Shown here piece by piece: positions 1-9,989 of a stretch of 64,000 nucleotides of DNA (the first letter of the stretch is position 1; each line of letters begins with the position of its first letter). A model generated the notes under the pieces. The model had not been told where the DNA came from and made no database searches. It worked only from the letters and a program-made list of their open reading frames with translations. A program made the position numbers and the translations under genes. The stretch comes from Caulobacteraceae bacterium PMMR1 (GTDB lineage Bacteria; Pseudomonadota; Alphaproteobacteria; Caulobacterales; Caulobacteraceae): the NCBI GenBank assembly GCA_000733915.1, contig JPOM01000001.1, positions 62,001-126,000 on the forward strand, given 5' to 3'.

Positions 1-584
1 AGGGTCCAGTTCGGATCGGCGCTGCCCAAGGTGCGCTCGAAGGTCCAGACCTCGGCGGTGCGGCGATCGTCCACGCCTTCGCCCCGCGCGTCCTTGGTCC
101 GCGTGCGCAGTTCCGCCAAGAAGCGCACCTTCACCCGGGCGATGTCGCCCTGGATTTCCGCGCCCTCGGCATCCGCTCGGGGCCCGGAGAGGAGCTCGAC
201 CTGCTCGGTGCGCTGGGCGGCTTCCCGATCCGCGATCGCCCGGTCAAAGGCGCTGAACACGGCCGGCGAGGTGAAGCGCCGAAGGGTCGAGCGGTCTCCG
301 GCGGCGAACGCCTTGACGATCATCTCATAGGCGCCCCGGGCGCCTTCCAGGAAGCGGGCGGGATCAAAGCTCGGCTCCCGCGCTGCGATCGCCTGCAGGC
401 CCGCGCGCTCGGGCGACAGCTCCGCCGCGGGCTCCGCCTTTCGAGCGGCCTGAGTCGCAGGCCGCGCGCGGCCGTCCGGCGGGTCGCCGGGCTGGCGACC
501 GATCCGCTTGCCCAGGATGGCGTAGAACTGGAACAGCAGCACGCCGGCCAGGGCCGCGAAGATCACGAGAATGAACAGCTGCAA
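1..584 (-). CDS. Tim44-like domain protein (3' end outside window)
   Basis: The minus-strand reading begins at a TTG codon (582-584) with a single hydrophobic segment (LQLFILVIFAALAGVLL), followed by a charged linker rich in Arg, Pro and Ala, then a Tim44/TimA-like region containing FDPARFLEGARGAYEMIV, LRRFTSPAVFSAFDRAI and a long AEIQGDIARVKVRF strand region. The family consists of membrane-anchored proteins of unclear bacterial function, commonly found divergent from secB near the origin in Caulobacterales. No ATG is available in frame, so the TTG start, which puts the membrane segment at residue 1, is the best choice. The C-terminus lies beyond base 1. About 194 codons are visible. Confidence 0.75.
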   Translation of the reverse strand, partial: MQLFILVIFAALAGVLLFQFYAILGKRIGRQPGDPPDGRARPATQAARKAEPAAELSPERAGLQAIAAREPSFDPARFLEGARGAYEMIVKAFAAGDRSTLRRFTSPAVFSAFDRAIADREAAQRTEQVELLSGPRADAEGAEIQGDIARVKVRFLAELRTRTKDARGEGVDDRRTAEVWTFERTLGSADPNWT

Positions 585-765
585 GGCGGACCACCGATAA
601 GCGTCGGCGCGCGGCAGGGCGCCGCGCCCGGGGGCAATATAGGCCCCTTGCGGCGAATCGACAGCCCCGCGCCTGCCCGGCGCTGCGGGACCTGCGCAGG
701 TTGCTAGGCGCCCGCCCCGCGTGTTAGCCCGCCCGCCTGTCTCCCTGGAAAGCTATAGCCCTCCC

Positions 766-1254
766 ATGACCGACACCGGCGCTGCCGAAACCCAGACTCC
801 CGAGGCGGCGCCCGCCATCCGCGTCCTGGCCCAATTCGTCCGCGACTTCTCCTTCGAGAACCCGCGCGCGCCGGACAGCCTGCGCCTGACCTCGCAGCCC
901 TCCATCGAGCTCGGGGTGGAGCTCAGCGCCCGCGGGCGCCCGGACGGTCTGTTCGAGCTGGACCTGAAGATGTCGGCCACCGCCAAGACCGACACCGACA
1001 CCCAGTTCCAGGCGGAGCTGGTCTATGGCGGCCTATTCGAAATCCAGGGCGTCCCGGAGGAGCAGATCGAGCCGATGCTGATGGTGGAGTGCCCGCGGTT
1101 CCTCTTCCCGTTCGCCCGCCGGATCATCGCGGACGCGACCGTCGAGGGCGGCTTCCCGCCTCTGATGCTGGAGCCGATCGATTTCGGGGCGCTCTACATG
1201 GCCCAACTGCAGCAGCGCGAGCAGGGCGTCGCGCCGCCCTCGGCGCTGAACTGA
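766..1254 (+). CDS. secB: Protein-export chaperone SecB
   Basis: 162 aa. SecB is the tetrameric cytoplasmic chaperone that holds preproteins unfolded and hands them to SecA. The family core is visible: [32 protein letters not shown], the [18 protein letters not shown] strand-turn, then [13 protein letters not shown] and LYMAQLQ near the C-terminus. The upstream in-frame GTG (721) would add 15 residues without family resemblance, so the ATG at 766 is preferred. It is divergent from the Tim44-like gene and convergent with dnaQ, matching the order seen beside the Caulobacter origin. Confidence 0.95.
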   Translation: MTDTGAAETQTPEAAPAIRVLAQFVRDFSFENPRAPDSLRLTSQPSIELGVELSARGRPDGLFELDLKMSATAKTDTDTQFQAELVYGGLFEIQGVPEEQIEPMLMVECPRFLFPFARRIIADATVEGGFPPLMLEPIDFGALYMAQLQQREQGVAPPSALN

Positions 1255-1265
1255 GCGCGACGGCC

Positions 1266-1994
1266 TTAGGGTCTGGCGGGGGTGAGCCGGGCCCAGGCGT
1301 CGGGGGTCCAAAGCGCCTTGTCCTTCAGCACGCTCGTCACGAAGCGGTCGTGCGCCTCGCGCTCGGTCGCAGTCAGGCGGGGCGCGAGTGGTCGCGGGCG
1401 CGGGCCATAGCCGCCGCGGTTCGCCGCCTCGAGCGCCACCGTCGACTCGGCCGGTCCGAGTTCCAGCGCCCGTTCGCGCCCGCCCTGAAGCTCCAGATAG
1501 ACCATGGCGAGCAGGCGCGTGTCGATCAGGGCGCCGTGCTTCTCGCGCTCCGCCAGGCTGATCTTGAAGCGTTTGCAGAGCGCATCCAGGGAGTTGTACA
1601 TGCCCGGAAAGCGCTGCTGCGCCATGACGAGGGTGCAGCGCCAGCGCGGCTCCGGTAGCGGCGCACGCCCGACCCGCTCCAGCTCGTGATTGAGGAAGCC
1701 TCGGTCGAAGGCGGCGTTGTGCGCGATCAGCGGCGCCTCGCCGATGAACTCCAGCAAGCCGTCGCACACGTCAGGGTCGGCGAAAACCGGCTTGTCGGAC
1801 AGGAACTTGCGGGACAGGCCGTGAACCTTCTCCGCCTCGGGGTCGATGTCCCGCTCGGGGTTCACATAGCGATGGAAGTGCCGCCCGGTGGGCAGATAGT
1901 CCTCGATCTCGATGCAGGCGATTTCGATCAGGCGATGCCCGCTGCGGGGGTCGATGCCCGTCGTTTCCGTGTCGAGGACGATCTCGCGCCGCAT
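1266..1994 (-). CDS. dnaQ: DNA polymerase III epsilon subunit (3'-5' exonuclease)
   Basis: 242 aa proofreading exonuclease of the replicative polymerase. The N-terminal ExoI motif DTETTG holds the catalytic Asp and Glu (residues about 8-10); ExoII is at LIAHNAAFDRGFLNHEL, and ExoIII contains the HGALIDTRLLA segment. The C-terminal tail after the exonuclease fold (about residues 175-242) is the usual polymerase-binding extension. It belongs to the leftward run with coaE, aroE, maf and ppsR and reads away from the origin. A gap of 43 bases separates it from coaE. Confidence 0.95.
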   Translation of the reverse strand: MRREIVLDTETTGIDPRSGHRLIEIACIEIEDYLPTGRHFHRYVNPERDIDPEAEKVHGLSRKFLSDKPVFADPDVCDGLLEFIGEAPLIAHNAAFDRGFLNHELERVGRAPLPEPRWRCTLVMAQQRFPGMYNSLDALCKRFKISLAEREKHGALIDTRLLAMVYLELQGGRERALELGPAESTVALEAANRGGYGPRPRPLAPRLTATEREAHDRFVTSVLKDKALWTPDAWARLTPARP

Positions 1995-2037
1995 AGGACT
2001 CTGATTGGCCTGCGTCGGCGCGTCCGTAAAGCGCGCG

Positions 2038-2664
2038 TCAGGTCGCGGCGCGCCGGTCCCGAGGCGGGACCCAGTCGGGCGCGGTCACCTCGGCGAGGAT
2101 CCGGGCCACCTCGGCGCGCACCGGCTCGAGGCCCGCGCCGGTGTCGATGACGTAATCGGCGCGCCCGCGCTTTTCGGCGTCGGCGAGCTGGCGCGCGAGA
2201 AGGGCGTCGAGCGTCTCGGGCGTGATGCCGGGGCGCTCCAGCACCCGGGCGCGCTGGACCGACTCGGGCGCGGAGACGACCACCACCGCATCGACCTGCC
2301 GATCGCCGCCGGTCTCGAACAGCAGCGGCACGTCCAGCACCGCGACCTTGGCCCCCGAGGCGAGCGCCCGGGCGTGGAAGCCGTCCCGCGCCGCGGCGAG
2401 CAGCGGGTGCACGAGGGCTTCGAGCCGCGCCATGGCCGGCGGATCGCCGACAACCCTGGCCGCGAGGCGGGTGCGGTCCACCGCTCCGTCCACCACGACG
2501 CCGGGGAAGGCCGCCTCCACCGGGCCGACCGCCGCCCCGCCCGGACCGTAGAGGGCGTGCACCGCGGCGTCCGCATCGTAGACCGCCGCTCCGGCCTCGG
2601 CGAACAGGCGCGCGGTGGTCGACTTGCCCATGCCGATGGAGCCCGTGAGGCCCAGCACGATCAT
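2038..2664 (-). CDS. coaE: Dephospho-CoA kinase
   Basis: 208 aa. Catalyses the last step of coenzyme A synthesis, ATP-dependent phosphorylation of the 3'-OH of dephospho-CoA. The P-loop [12 protein letters not shown] is at residues 5-16, followed by YDADAAVH (substrate Asp), then DVPLLFETG and VVVSAPE typical of CoaE. Length is normal. Its start codon overlaps the aroE stop by 4 bases, so coaE and aroE are almost certainly co-transcribed and translationally coupled. Confidence 0.95.
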   Translation of the reverse strand: MIVLGLTGSIGMGKSTTARLFAEAGAAVYDADAAVHALYGPGGAAVGPVEAAFPGVVVDGAVDRTRLAARVVGDPPAMARLEALVHPLLAAARDGFHARALASGAKVAVLDVPLLFETGGDRQVDAVVVVSAPESVQRARVLERPGITPETLDALLARQLADAEKRGRADYVIDTGAGLEPVRAEVARILAEVTAPDWVPPRDRRAAT

Positions 2665-3524
2665 GCGGCGGCTTCCAGGGCTTCAAGGCAGAGGGCGCGG
2701 ACGTCGATGACCTCCGGCCCCGGCGGCGCACAGCCGAGCATCGCCTGAAACGACGGGCCCGCCTGGCCGATCAGCATGGCGAGGCCATCGACCGTCGCGA
2801 GCCCGCGCGCCGCCGCCCCCTGCAGGAGCCCGGTGCGGAGCGGGCGGTAGACCATGTCCATCACGACCGCGTCGCCGGGCGCGAGCTCCAGCGGCAGGTC
2901 GAGCTCGGGCGCGCCGTCTAGCCCCAGCGAGGTCGCGTTGACGATCAGGTCCACATCGGCGAGCGCCTCGCCCCAAGCGCCCCAGCCTATGGCGCGCGCG
3001 CGGGCGCCGAACAGGGCGGCCAGCGCCTGGGCGCGCTCCGCGCTGCGGTTGACGATCCGGACCTCTCCCGCGTGGGCCGCGAGCAGGGCCGCGACCGCGC
3101 CCCGCGCAGCGCCGCCCGCGCCCAGCACGCACACCCGAGCTCGAGGAAGGCTCAGGCCGGGCGCCTGCGCCGCGAGGGCCGAGAGCAAGCCCAAGCCATC
3201 GGTATTGCGGGCGACCGCGGCGTTGTCGGGGGTGAACAGCAGGAGGTTCGCCGCCCCGGCCGCCTCCGCCGCCGCGTCGACGCGGTCCGCCAAGCGCAAG
3301 GCAATCTCCTTGAACGGCAAGGTGATGTTCAGCCCAAGGAACACGCCGTCGCGCCCCGCCTCGATCAGGGCGCCGAAGCGGTCAGGCGTCGCGGGCAGGG
3401 CGACATAGACGGCGTCGATCCCCGCCGCCTCCAGCCAGGCGTTGTGGATCAATGGGCTGAGGGAATGGGCCACCGGCTGTCCGATCACGCCGGCCAGACG
3501 GGTCGCGCCCGTGATCCGTCTCAT
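2661..3524 (-). CDS. aroE: Shikimate dehydrogenase (NADP+)
   Basis: 287 aa. Reduces 3-dehydroshikimate to shikimate in aromatic amino-acid synthesis. The N-terminal substrate domain shows [19 protein letters not shown] and LNITLPFKE (catalytic Lys); the NADP domain shows [10 protein letters not shown] and VNRSAERA. A longer frame exists upstream, but the ATG at 3524 fits family length and creates an ATGA overlap with the maf stop. Part of the tightly packed ppsR-maf-aroE-coaE-dnaQ block. Confidence 0.94.
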   Translation of the reverse strand: MRRITGATRLAGVIGQPVAHSLSPLIHNAWLEAAGIDAVYVALPATPDRFGALIEAGRDGVFLGLNITLPFKEIALRLADRVDAAAEAAGAANLLLFTPDNAAVARNTDGLGLLSALAAQAPGLSLPRARVCVLGAGGAARGAVAALLAAHAGEVRIVNRSAERAQALAALFGARARAIGWGAWGEALADVDLIVNATSLGLDGAPELDLPLELAPGDAVVMDMVYRPLRTGLLQGAAARGLATVDGLAMLIGQAGPSFQAMLGCAPPGPEVIDVRALCLEALEAAA

Positions 3525-4111
3525 GCGGCAAGCTCTCCCGCGGCGCGCAGCCACGCCATGAGCGGGATCAGGGGCAGGCCCAGGACCGCATGCCAGTCGC
3601 CCTCGACCCGGTCGAACAGCCCCACGCCCCGCCCCTCGATGCGGTAGGCCCCGACGCTGGCTGTCGCCGCCTCGCCCTCGGTGTGCAGATAGGTGTCGAG
3701 CCAGGCCTCGCTGAAGGCCCGAACGGTCAGGCTCACCGTCTCGACGTGCCGCCAGACCGGCTGGCCGCTCCTGGCCGCGACCACCGCGGCGTGCAGCCGG
3801 TGCGTCCGGCCGCGGAGCGCCATCAGCTGCGCCCGCGCATGCGCCACGCTGTGGGGCTTGCTGAGCAGGGCGCCGTCGAGGTCCAGCGTCTGGTCCGATC
3901 CGACCACGAGGGCGGCGGGTTCGCGCACCGACAGCTTCACCGCCTTGGCCTCGGCCAGGGCGTCGGCCACCTCCCTGGGGCCCAGCCCCTCGGCGAGCAG
4001 GCCGGCCTTCAGCGCATCCTCGTCCACTCCGGGCGCCGCGGCGCGGAAGGGCACGCCGGCGGACTCCAGCAAGGCTTTGCGCGTGGGGCTGGTGGACGCC
4101 AGCAGGATCAC
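3521..4111 (-). CDS. maf: Maf-family nucleoside triphosphate pyrophosphatase
   Basis: 196 aa. Maf proteins hydrolyse non-canonical or modified NTPs to monophosphates (house cleaning) and have been linked to division arrest. The opening ASTSPTRKALLESAG is the family signature; VVGSDQTLDLDG and SKPHSVAHARAQL carry the metal/substrate Asp and Lys residues. It overlaps aroE by 4 bases and ppsR by 4 bases, so the three genes form one transcription unit. The exact nucleotide preference (YhdE- or YceF-like) cannot be settled by eye. Confidence 0.92.
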   Translation of the reverse strand: MILLASTSPTRKALLESAGVPFRAAAPGVDEDALKAGLLAEGLGPREVADALAEAKAVKLSVREPAALVVGSDQTLDLDGALLSKPHSVAHARAQLMALRGRTHRLHAAVVAARSGQPVWRHVETVSLTVRAFSEAWLDTYLHTEGEAATASVGAYRIEGRGVGLFDRVEGDWHAVLGLPLIPLMAWLRAAGELAA

Positions 4112-4965
4112 GCCGGCGCCTCGGTCAGGGGCGCGCCGGCGGCCCGCGCGTTCAGGAGCGCGATGATGGCCGCTGCGGTCTCCTCCACCGAGCGGCGGGT
4201 CACGTCGATCACCGGCCAGCCAGCCCGGTCGAACAGGCGACGCGCCTTCACCGTCTCCTCCCGCACGGCGTCCACATCGACATAGGCGCTCTCGCGTTGC
4301 TCGTTCAGCGACAGGAGCCGGTTGCGGCGGATCTGGATCAAGCGGTCCGGCGACACCACGAGGCCCACGATCAAGGGCCGGGTCAGCTCGAACAGCGCGG
4401 CCGGCGGCTCGCGCCCCGGCACCAGCGGCACATTGGCGGCGCGCACGCCGCGGTGGGCGAGATAGATCGAGGTCGGCGTCTTGGAGGTACGGCTGACCCC
4501 GACCAGGATCACGTCCGCAGTCTCCAGGTTCTGCGTGCCCTGGCCGTCGTCATGGCCGATGGCGTAGTTCAGGGCCTCGATGCGGTTGAAGTACTCGGTG
4601 TCGAGCGCATGCTGCGCGCCGACGCGTGTGCTGAGCGACGCCCCGAGGTAGCGTCCAAAGGCCGCCGTCATGGGATCGAGCGCGGCGATGCAGGGGGTGT
4701 CCAGGTCGCGGCAGCCCTGCTCCAGCACGCCGCGCAGCTCCCGATCGATCATGGTGTGCACGACTACGCCCGGTGCGGCCTCCACCTCGCGCAGCACCCG
4801 CTCCAGCTGTCGGGCCGAGCGCACGAGCGGATAGAGGTGCTCGATGGGCAGCACAGCGTCGAACCGGGCGCACACCGCCTTGGTCATGGCGTTCAGGGTC
4901 TCGCCGGTGGAATCGGAGACCAGGTGGACGTGGAAATAGGTCGCGAGGGGGGGGCCGGGCGGCAT
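4108..4965 (-). CDS. ppsR: Pyruvate, water dikinase / PPDK regulatory protein (DUF299)
   Basis: 285 aa from the ATG at 4965. The family are bifunctional ADP-dependent kinases/phosphorylases that switch PEP synthase or pyruvate phosphate dikinase off and on. The N-terminus carries the family signature FHVHLVSDSTGETL, and the P-loop-like GVSRTSKTPTSIYLAHRG lies near residue 155. A longer frame reaches 5157, but the added 64 residues lack family resemblance and would run into the origin. It is the first gene leftward of the putative origin, the same position as in Caulobacter crescentus. Confidence 0.9.
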   Translation of the reverse strand: MPPGPPLATYFHVHLVSDSTGETLNAMTKAVCARFDAVLPIEHLYPLVRSARQLERVLREVEAAPGVVVHTMIDRELRGVLEQGCRDLDTPCIAALDPMTAAFGRYLGASLSTRVGAQHALDTEYFNRIEALNYAIGHDDGQGTQNLETADVILVGVSRTSKTPTSIYLAHRGVRAANVPLVPGREPPAALFELTRPLIVGLVVSPDRLIQIRRNRLLSLNEQRESAYVDVDAVREETVKARRLFDRAGWPVIDVTRRSVEETAAAIIALLNARAAGAPLTEAPA

Positions 4966-5235
4966 GGAAAGCTGGGCTGCGTCAGCGGGCCGCAGCGGCG
5001 GGCTGGGCAGGACGGCGGGGACGAAACGGCATGGCGCGCCTTGGCAGGCTGGGGACGAGGCGGGAGCCCCTGGGGAGAAAAGCCGCTTTCGCCGTCCGCG
5101 CCAAGAGCCGTCTGGAATTGCGGGCGCCGCAGCCGCTTCCCATCGACGCCCGCTCAAGCTTCACCACAGGCGTTCTCGACAGCTGTGCGCGCGCACCCTC
5201 GCAGTCTGCGACCCACCGCGCTCACCGTCCGAAGG

Positions 5236-5251
5236 TTAACGAAATCCTAAC
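5236..5251 (+). promoter_or_regulatory. CtrA-type box in origin (site a)
   Basis: Reads TTAA-N7-CTAAC, one mismatch from the CtrA consensus TTAA-N7-TTAAC. Lies 15 bases before a second such box. In Caulobacter, CtrA bound at the origin blocks replication in swarmer cells; binding here is inferred from the motif only. Confidence 0.65.
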
Positions 5252-5265
5252 GGCCGGTCAGGGTC

Positions 5266-5281
5266 TTAGCGGTTCGTTAAC
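5266..5281 (+). promoter_or_regulatory. CtrA-type box in origin (site b)
   Basis: Reads TTAG-N7-TTAAC, again one mismatch from consensus. Its last base is next to the DnaA-like CCTGTCCACAGG palindrome (5282-5293), so CtrA and DnaA could compete here as they do at the Caulobacter origin. Confidence 0.65.
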
Positions 5282-5546
5282 CCTGTCCACAGGTGCGACA
5301 GTTCCAGCGCGCCCCAAGATCGGAGTCGCACGGCGCCGCCGCATCTCCGCGCAGGGGTGCGACCCGGTCATCCCCACAATCCGCACGCCTTCTTCCTGCT
5401 CCTGACAAGACCAATCTCCCAGACAAGAGAAAGAACAGGCGAGGCCGTGAACCGGGGCGCTTGAGCGATCGCGCCCGGCGGGCTTTAAGGGCGATCATGC
5501 GCCAGACGCCGACGCCGGTCCGACATCCCGCCCAGGAGGGCCGCCG

Positions 5547-6602
5547 TTGAGACTGGCGGTGGTGCTCTTCAACCTGGGCGGACCGGATCGGCCGGAAGCG
5601 GTCAGGCCCTTCCTGTTCAACCTCTTCAACGATCCCGCCATCGTCAGCGCGCCCTGGCCCGTGAGGCCGCTCTTGGCGCGGCTGATCTCCACCACGCGGG
5701 AGAAGCCGGCTCAGGCGAACTACGCCCTGATGGGCGGCCGCTCCCCCCTCTTGCCGGAGACGGAGAGCCAGGCTGTGGCGCTGAAGGCGGCGCTCCAAGC
5801 CCGGCGACTGGGCGACGAGATCGGGGTGTTCGTCGCGATGCGCTACTGGTCGCCCCTGACGCAGGATACGGCGCACCAGGTGGCGGCGTTCCGGCCCGAC
5901 CGGGTTGTGCTGCTGCCGCTCTATCCGCAGTTTTCGACCACCACGACGGGCAGCTCGCGCAAGGCCTGGATCGAAAGCTACCGCGGACCGGGGGAGGTGT
6001 CGGAGATTTGCTGCTACCCCGAGGCCGAGGGCCTGGTGGCGGCCCACGCCGCACGGATCCTGGCGACCTGGACCAAGGCGGGGCGGCCCGGGAACGTGCG
6101 GGTGCTGTTCTCCGCCCACGGCCTGCCCGAGCGGGTGGTCCAGGGCGGCGATCCCTATCAGGACCAGGTCGAGCGCACCTGCCGCGCGGTGGCGCAAGCG
6201 TTGCGAGGCGACTGGGCGGGACCCCTGGACTGGCAGGTCTGCTACCAGAGCCGCGTGGGGCCCCTGAAGTGGATCGGCCCCTCCACGCCCGAGGCGCTGG
6301 AAGGTGCGGCGCGGGACGGCAAAGGGGTGCTGGTCACGCCCATCGCCTTCGTGTCCGAGCACGTGGAGACCCTGGTCGAGCTCGACCACGAATATGCCGC
6401 CATGGCCCGGGACCTGGGCATCGCGCCCTTTCTGCGCGCGCCCGCCCTTGGGGTGGAGCCCGCGTTCATCGACGGCTTGACGGATGCGGTGCAGCACGCC
6501 GCGGCGCGGGGCGGGGTCGGGCCCTTGGGCCGCGCCTGCGACGCCTGCTTCAGCCAGTGCCCCGTGCGCCGGGCCGCTGACCAGGGGAAGCAAGCCGCCT
6601 GA
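5547..6602 (+). CDS. hemH: Ferrochelatase
   Basis: 351 aa. Inserts Fe2+ into protoporphyrin IX, the last step of protoheme synthesis. A strong Shine-Dalgarno AGGAGGG (5534-5540) sits six bases before a TTG start. The family motif VLFSAHGLPERVV with the metal-site His is at about residues 188-200, and the conserved NLGGPDRPEAVRPFL opening is present. The C-terminus GRACDACFSQCP has three clustered Cys, like the [2Fe-2S] ligands reported for Caulobacter ferrochelatase; another candidate Cys is in the EICCYPE segment. The stop overlaps the hemJ ATG by one base. It is directly next to the putative origin, where Caulobacter has hemE. Confidence 0.93.
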   Translation: MRLAVVLFNLGGPDRPEAVRPFLFNLFNDPAIVSAPWPVRPLLARLISTTREKPAQANYALMGGRSPLLPETESQAVALKAALQARRLGDEIGVFVAMRYWSPLTQDTAHQVAAFRPDRVVLLPLYPQFSTTTTGSSRKAWIESYRGPGEVSEICCYPEAEGLVAAHAARILATWTKAGRPGNVRVLFSAHGLPERVVQGGDPYQDQVERTCRAVAQALRGDWAGPLDWQVCYQSRVGPLKWIGPSTPEALEGAARDGKGVLVTPIAFVSEHVETLVELDHEYAAMARDLGIAPFLRAPALGVEPAFIDGLTDAVQHAAARGGVGPLGRACDACFSQCPVRRAADQGKQAA

Positions 6603-7063
6603 TGGGAACCGTCTATGATTGGCTGAGGGGCCTGCACATCTTGGCGGTGATCGCCTGGATGGCCGGCCTGCTCATGCTGCCGCGAGTGTTCGTCTACCAC
6701 ATGAGCGCAGAGCCCGGCTCGCGCATGGACCAGGTGTTCAAGGATGCGGAGCGGCGGATTTTCAGCATCATCCTGAACCCGGCCATGATCCTGTCGCTGG
6801 TTCTGGGCCTGACCCTGATCTGGTACGACGCGACCTATATGCGGCCCGAGGGCTGGGGCTTCCTGAAGAAGCCCTGGATGATCACCAAGCTGGCGGGGGT
6901 TGTGTTCCTGCTGGGGTGGCACCACTTCCTGGGCCGCAGTCGCAAACGCTTCGCTGCGGACGCCAACACGCGATCCGAAAAGTTCTGGCGCCTGACCAAC
7001 GAGCTGCCGTTCATCGCGGCCATCGTCATGGTTTTGGCGGTCACCACCGAGTTCGGGAACTGA
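6602..7063 (+). CDS. hemJ: Protoporphyrinogen IX oxidase HemJ
   Basis: 153 aa integral membrane protein with about four hydrophobic helices. HemJ oxidises protoporphyrinogen IX to protoporphyrin IX, feeding ferrochelatase. Family features seen: a His in the first helix (LRGLHILAVIAWMAGLLMLPR), the YHMSAEPGS loop, the conserved WMITKLAGVVFLLGWHHFLG helix with Lys and His residues, and the RLTNELPFIAAIVMV helix. One-base overlap with hemH indicates translational coupling of the two terminal heme steps. Confidence 0.92.
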   Translation: MGTVYDWLRGLHILAVIAWMAGLLMLPRVFVYHMSAEPGSRMDQVFKDAERRIFSIILNPAMILSLVLGLTLIWYDATYMRPEGWGFLKKPWMITKLAGVVFLLGWHHFLGRSRKRFAADANTRSEKFWRLTNELPFIAAIVMVLAVTTEFGN

Positions 7064-7327
7064 CCCCGCGCTCGGGCGCGCCGTGATCGAACGGGTCGCT
7101 TGACCTTGCGCCGCGCATGTGGTTCCGCTGAGTGCAGTCGGTCGGGCGCGACCGGCTCCCCGCCTCTCCCCGACATCCGACGGCTTTCGCCGCCCTGACG
7201 CACTCAGGGCCGATCGCCCGGCGGCTCTGTCCCATCGCAATCGCTCCCGGCGGCGCCTGGCGTCGCCTTCGGACCGCCCCCCTGGCCCGCCGAGCTCGGC
7301 GCGCGCCAATCGAGCCTGAACACGCCC

Positions 7328-8649
<1,322 letters not shown>

Positions 8650-8656
<7 letters not shown>

Positions 8657-8935
8657 GGCGCCCGGCCCCCCGTGGCAGTTCGAGCAGACCATGTCGAAGT
8701 GCCGGGCCGCCAGCTCCATGCGGCCCTCCGCGTCCAGGTCGTCAAGGGCGTCACCCGGCTCGCGGCGAAGGCTTCGCTGCGCTTGAAGACGAAATGCAGG
8801 AGGTGGGCGATGAGCCAGCTGTCCGGTCGGTCCGCCGACACGTCCACCCGCCCACGCCGACGAACAGCCCCACCGCCAGGGCCAGGATCGCGCCAGCCGC
8901 CAACCGGTCCGGCCGCGGCCAGCGCGCAACGTTTG
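8650..8935 (-). pseudogene. Remnant of a membrane-anchored cytochrome c
   Basis: Three successive minus-strand frames together spell a cytochrome c N-terminal half: a membrane anchor (LAAGAILALAVGLFVGVGG), then DVSADRPDSWLIAHLLHFVFKRSEAFAAS, then DALDDLDAEGRMELAARHFDMVCSNCHGGPG with the heme-binding CxxCH. Each change of frame is explained by one missing base in a GGG run. The similarity stops right after the heme motif, where the frame runs into the convergent 3' end of rho, so the distal axial-ligand Met region is lost. The family (HWP...W.LHFVMRRS...GHF...C..CHG) is familiar from alphaproteobacterial diheme cytochromes. No good start codon is visible. Confidence 0.7.
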
Positions 8936-9008
8936 AACGACGTCGGAGCGGCCCAGCGACGGATCGAGAACCAGCTGAGCCGGGCTTTGTTCCTTTAGGG
9001 CAGCCGCT

Positions 9009-9989
9009 TCAGGGCAGCAGCAGGGTCGAGCCGGTGGTCTCGCGCGCCTCCAGCGCCTCGTGCGCCCGGCGCGCCTCCTCGAGGCGGAAGGTCTGGCCGA
9101 TGTCGATCCTGACCTTGCCGGACGTGACGACCTCGAACAGGGCGCTCGCGCTCTCCTCCAGCTCCGCGCGGGTCGCGACATAGTCGAAGAGCGTGGGCCG
9201 GGTGAGGTAGAGCGAGCCGCCTTGGCTCAGCCGCAGAGGCTGGATCGGCGGGACGGGGCCGGAGGCGTTGCCGAAGCTGACCAGCATGCCGCGCCGCCGC
9301 AGGCTCTTCAGCGATCCGTCGAAGGTCGCGGCGCCGATCCCGTCATAGACGACCGCCACCCCTTCGCCGCCCGTGATCGCCTTCACGCGCTCGGCCACGT
9401 CCTCTTCACGATAGAGGATGAGGTGATCACAGCCGTTCCGCCGGGCCACCTCCGCCTTGGCCTCCGAGCCCACCGTCCCGATGACCTCCGCCCCGAGGGC
9501 CTTGGCCCACTGCGTCATGATCTGGCCGACGCCGCCCGAGGCGGCATGGATCAGCACCGGGTCGCCCGGTCTGACCGGGTAGCACCGGCAAAGCAGGAAC
9601 TCCGCCGTCATGCCCTTCAGCATCATGGCCGCGGCCTTGCGGGCGTCGAGTCCGTCGGGCAGGGCGACGACGCGGTCCTCCGGCGCCACGTGGAACTCGG
9701 CATAGGCGCCTAGGGGCCCGTTTCCGAACGCGACCCGGTCTCCGACCTTGTGCAGCCGCACCCCCGGCCCGACGGCGTCCACGACGCCTGCGCCCTCCAG
9801 GCCCAGCACCGCGGGCATCTTCACTGGGTAAAGACCGGCCCGCTGATAGGTGTCGATATAGTTGAGCCCGATCGCCTCGAGCCGGATGCGGACCTCGCCG
9901 GGGCCGGGCTCAGGGATCGGCCGCTCGACCAGCTCCAGCACCTCCGGCCCGCCGGCCGCCCGCGCCTGCACCGCGCGCATGGTCGTCAT
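9009..9989 (-). CDS. NADPH:quinone oxidoreductase (zinc-independent MDR family)
   Basis: 326 aa. Medium-chain dehydrogenase/reductase of the quinone-reductase branch: GGPEVLELVERPIPEPGPGEV and IGLNYIDTYQRAGLY at the N-terminus, the nucleotide-binding stretch HAASGGVGQIMTQWAKALGAEVIG, and GIGAATFDGSLKSLRRRGMLVSFG. There are no structural-zinc Cys clusters, consistent with a quinone or enone reductase rather than an alcohol dehydrogenase. The ATG at 9989 overlaps the dienelactone hydrolase stop (ATGA), so the two are coupled. A second in-frame ATG at 9980 is possible. The physiological substrate is unknown. Confidence 0.88.
   Translation of the reverse strand: MTTMRAVQARAAGGPEVLELVERPIPEPGPGEVRIRLEAIGLNYIDTYQRAGLYPVKMPAVLGLEGAGVVDAVGPGVRLHKVGDRVAFGNGPLGAYAEFHVAPEDRVVALPDGLDARKAAAMMLKGMTAEFLLCRCYPVRPGDPVLIHAASGGVGQIMTQWAKALGAEVIGTVGSEAKAEVARRNGCDHLILYREEDVAERVKAITGGEGVAVVYDGIGAATFDGSLKSLRRRGMLVSFGNASGPVPPIQPLRLSQGGSLYLTRPTLFDYVATRAELEESASALFEVVTSGKVRIDIGQTFRLEEARRAHEALEARETTGSTLLLP

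Larger units (their letters stand above)
4966..5546. other. Putative chromosomal replication origin (Cori-like)
   Basis: This 581-base gap between divergent ppsR and hemH has no convincing gene. It contains two CtrA-type boxes (5236-5251 and 5266-5281), a DnaA-box-like CTGTCCACA at 5283-5291 inside a CCTGT-CC-ACAGG palindrome, another weak box TTCACCACA at 5160-5168, and three copies of the TCCCCA element described as weak DnaA sites in Caulobacter (5050-5055 and 5071-5076 on the minus strand, 5371-5376 on the plus strand). A GANTC site (GAGTC 5323-5327) is present. A stretch of lower GC at about 5388-5445 could be an unwinding element. Genes on both sides read away from it. Origin function is inferred from synteny and motifs. 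Confidence 0.72.

Noticed and set aside
4966-5240. N-terminal extension of ppsR or a short plus-strand gene in the origin gap
   Set aside because: The extension lacks family residues, and the plus-strand frames have Arg/Ala-rich composition typical of shadows.
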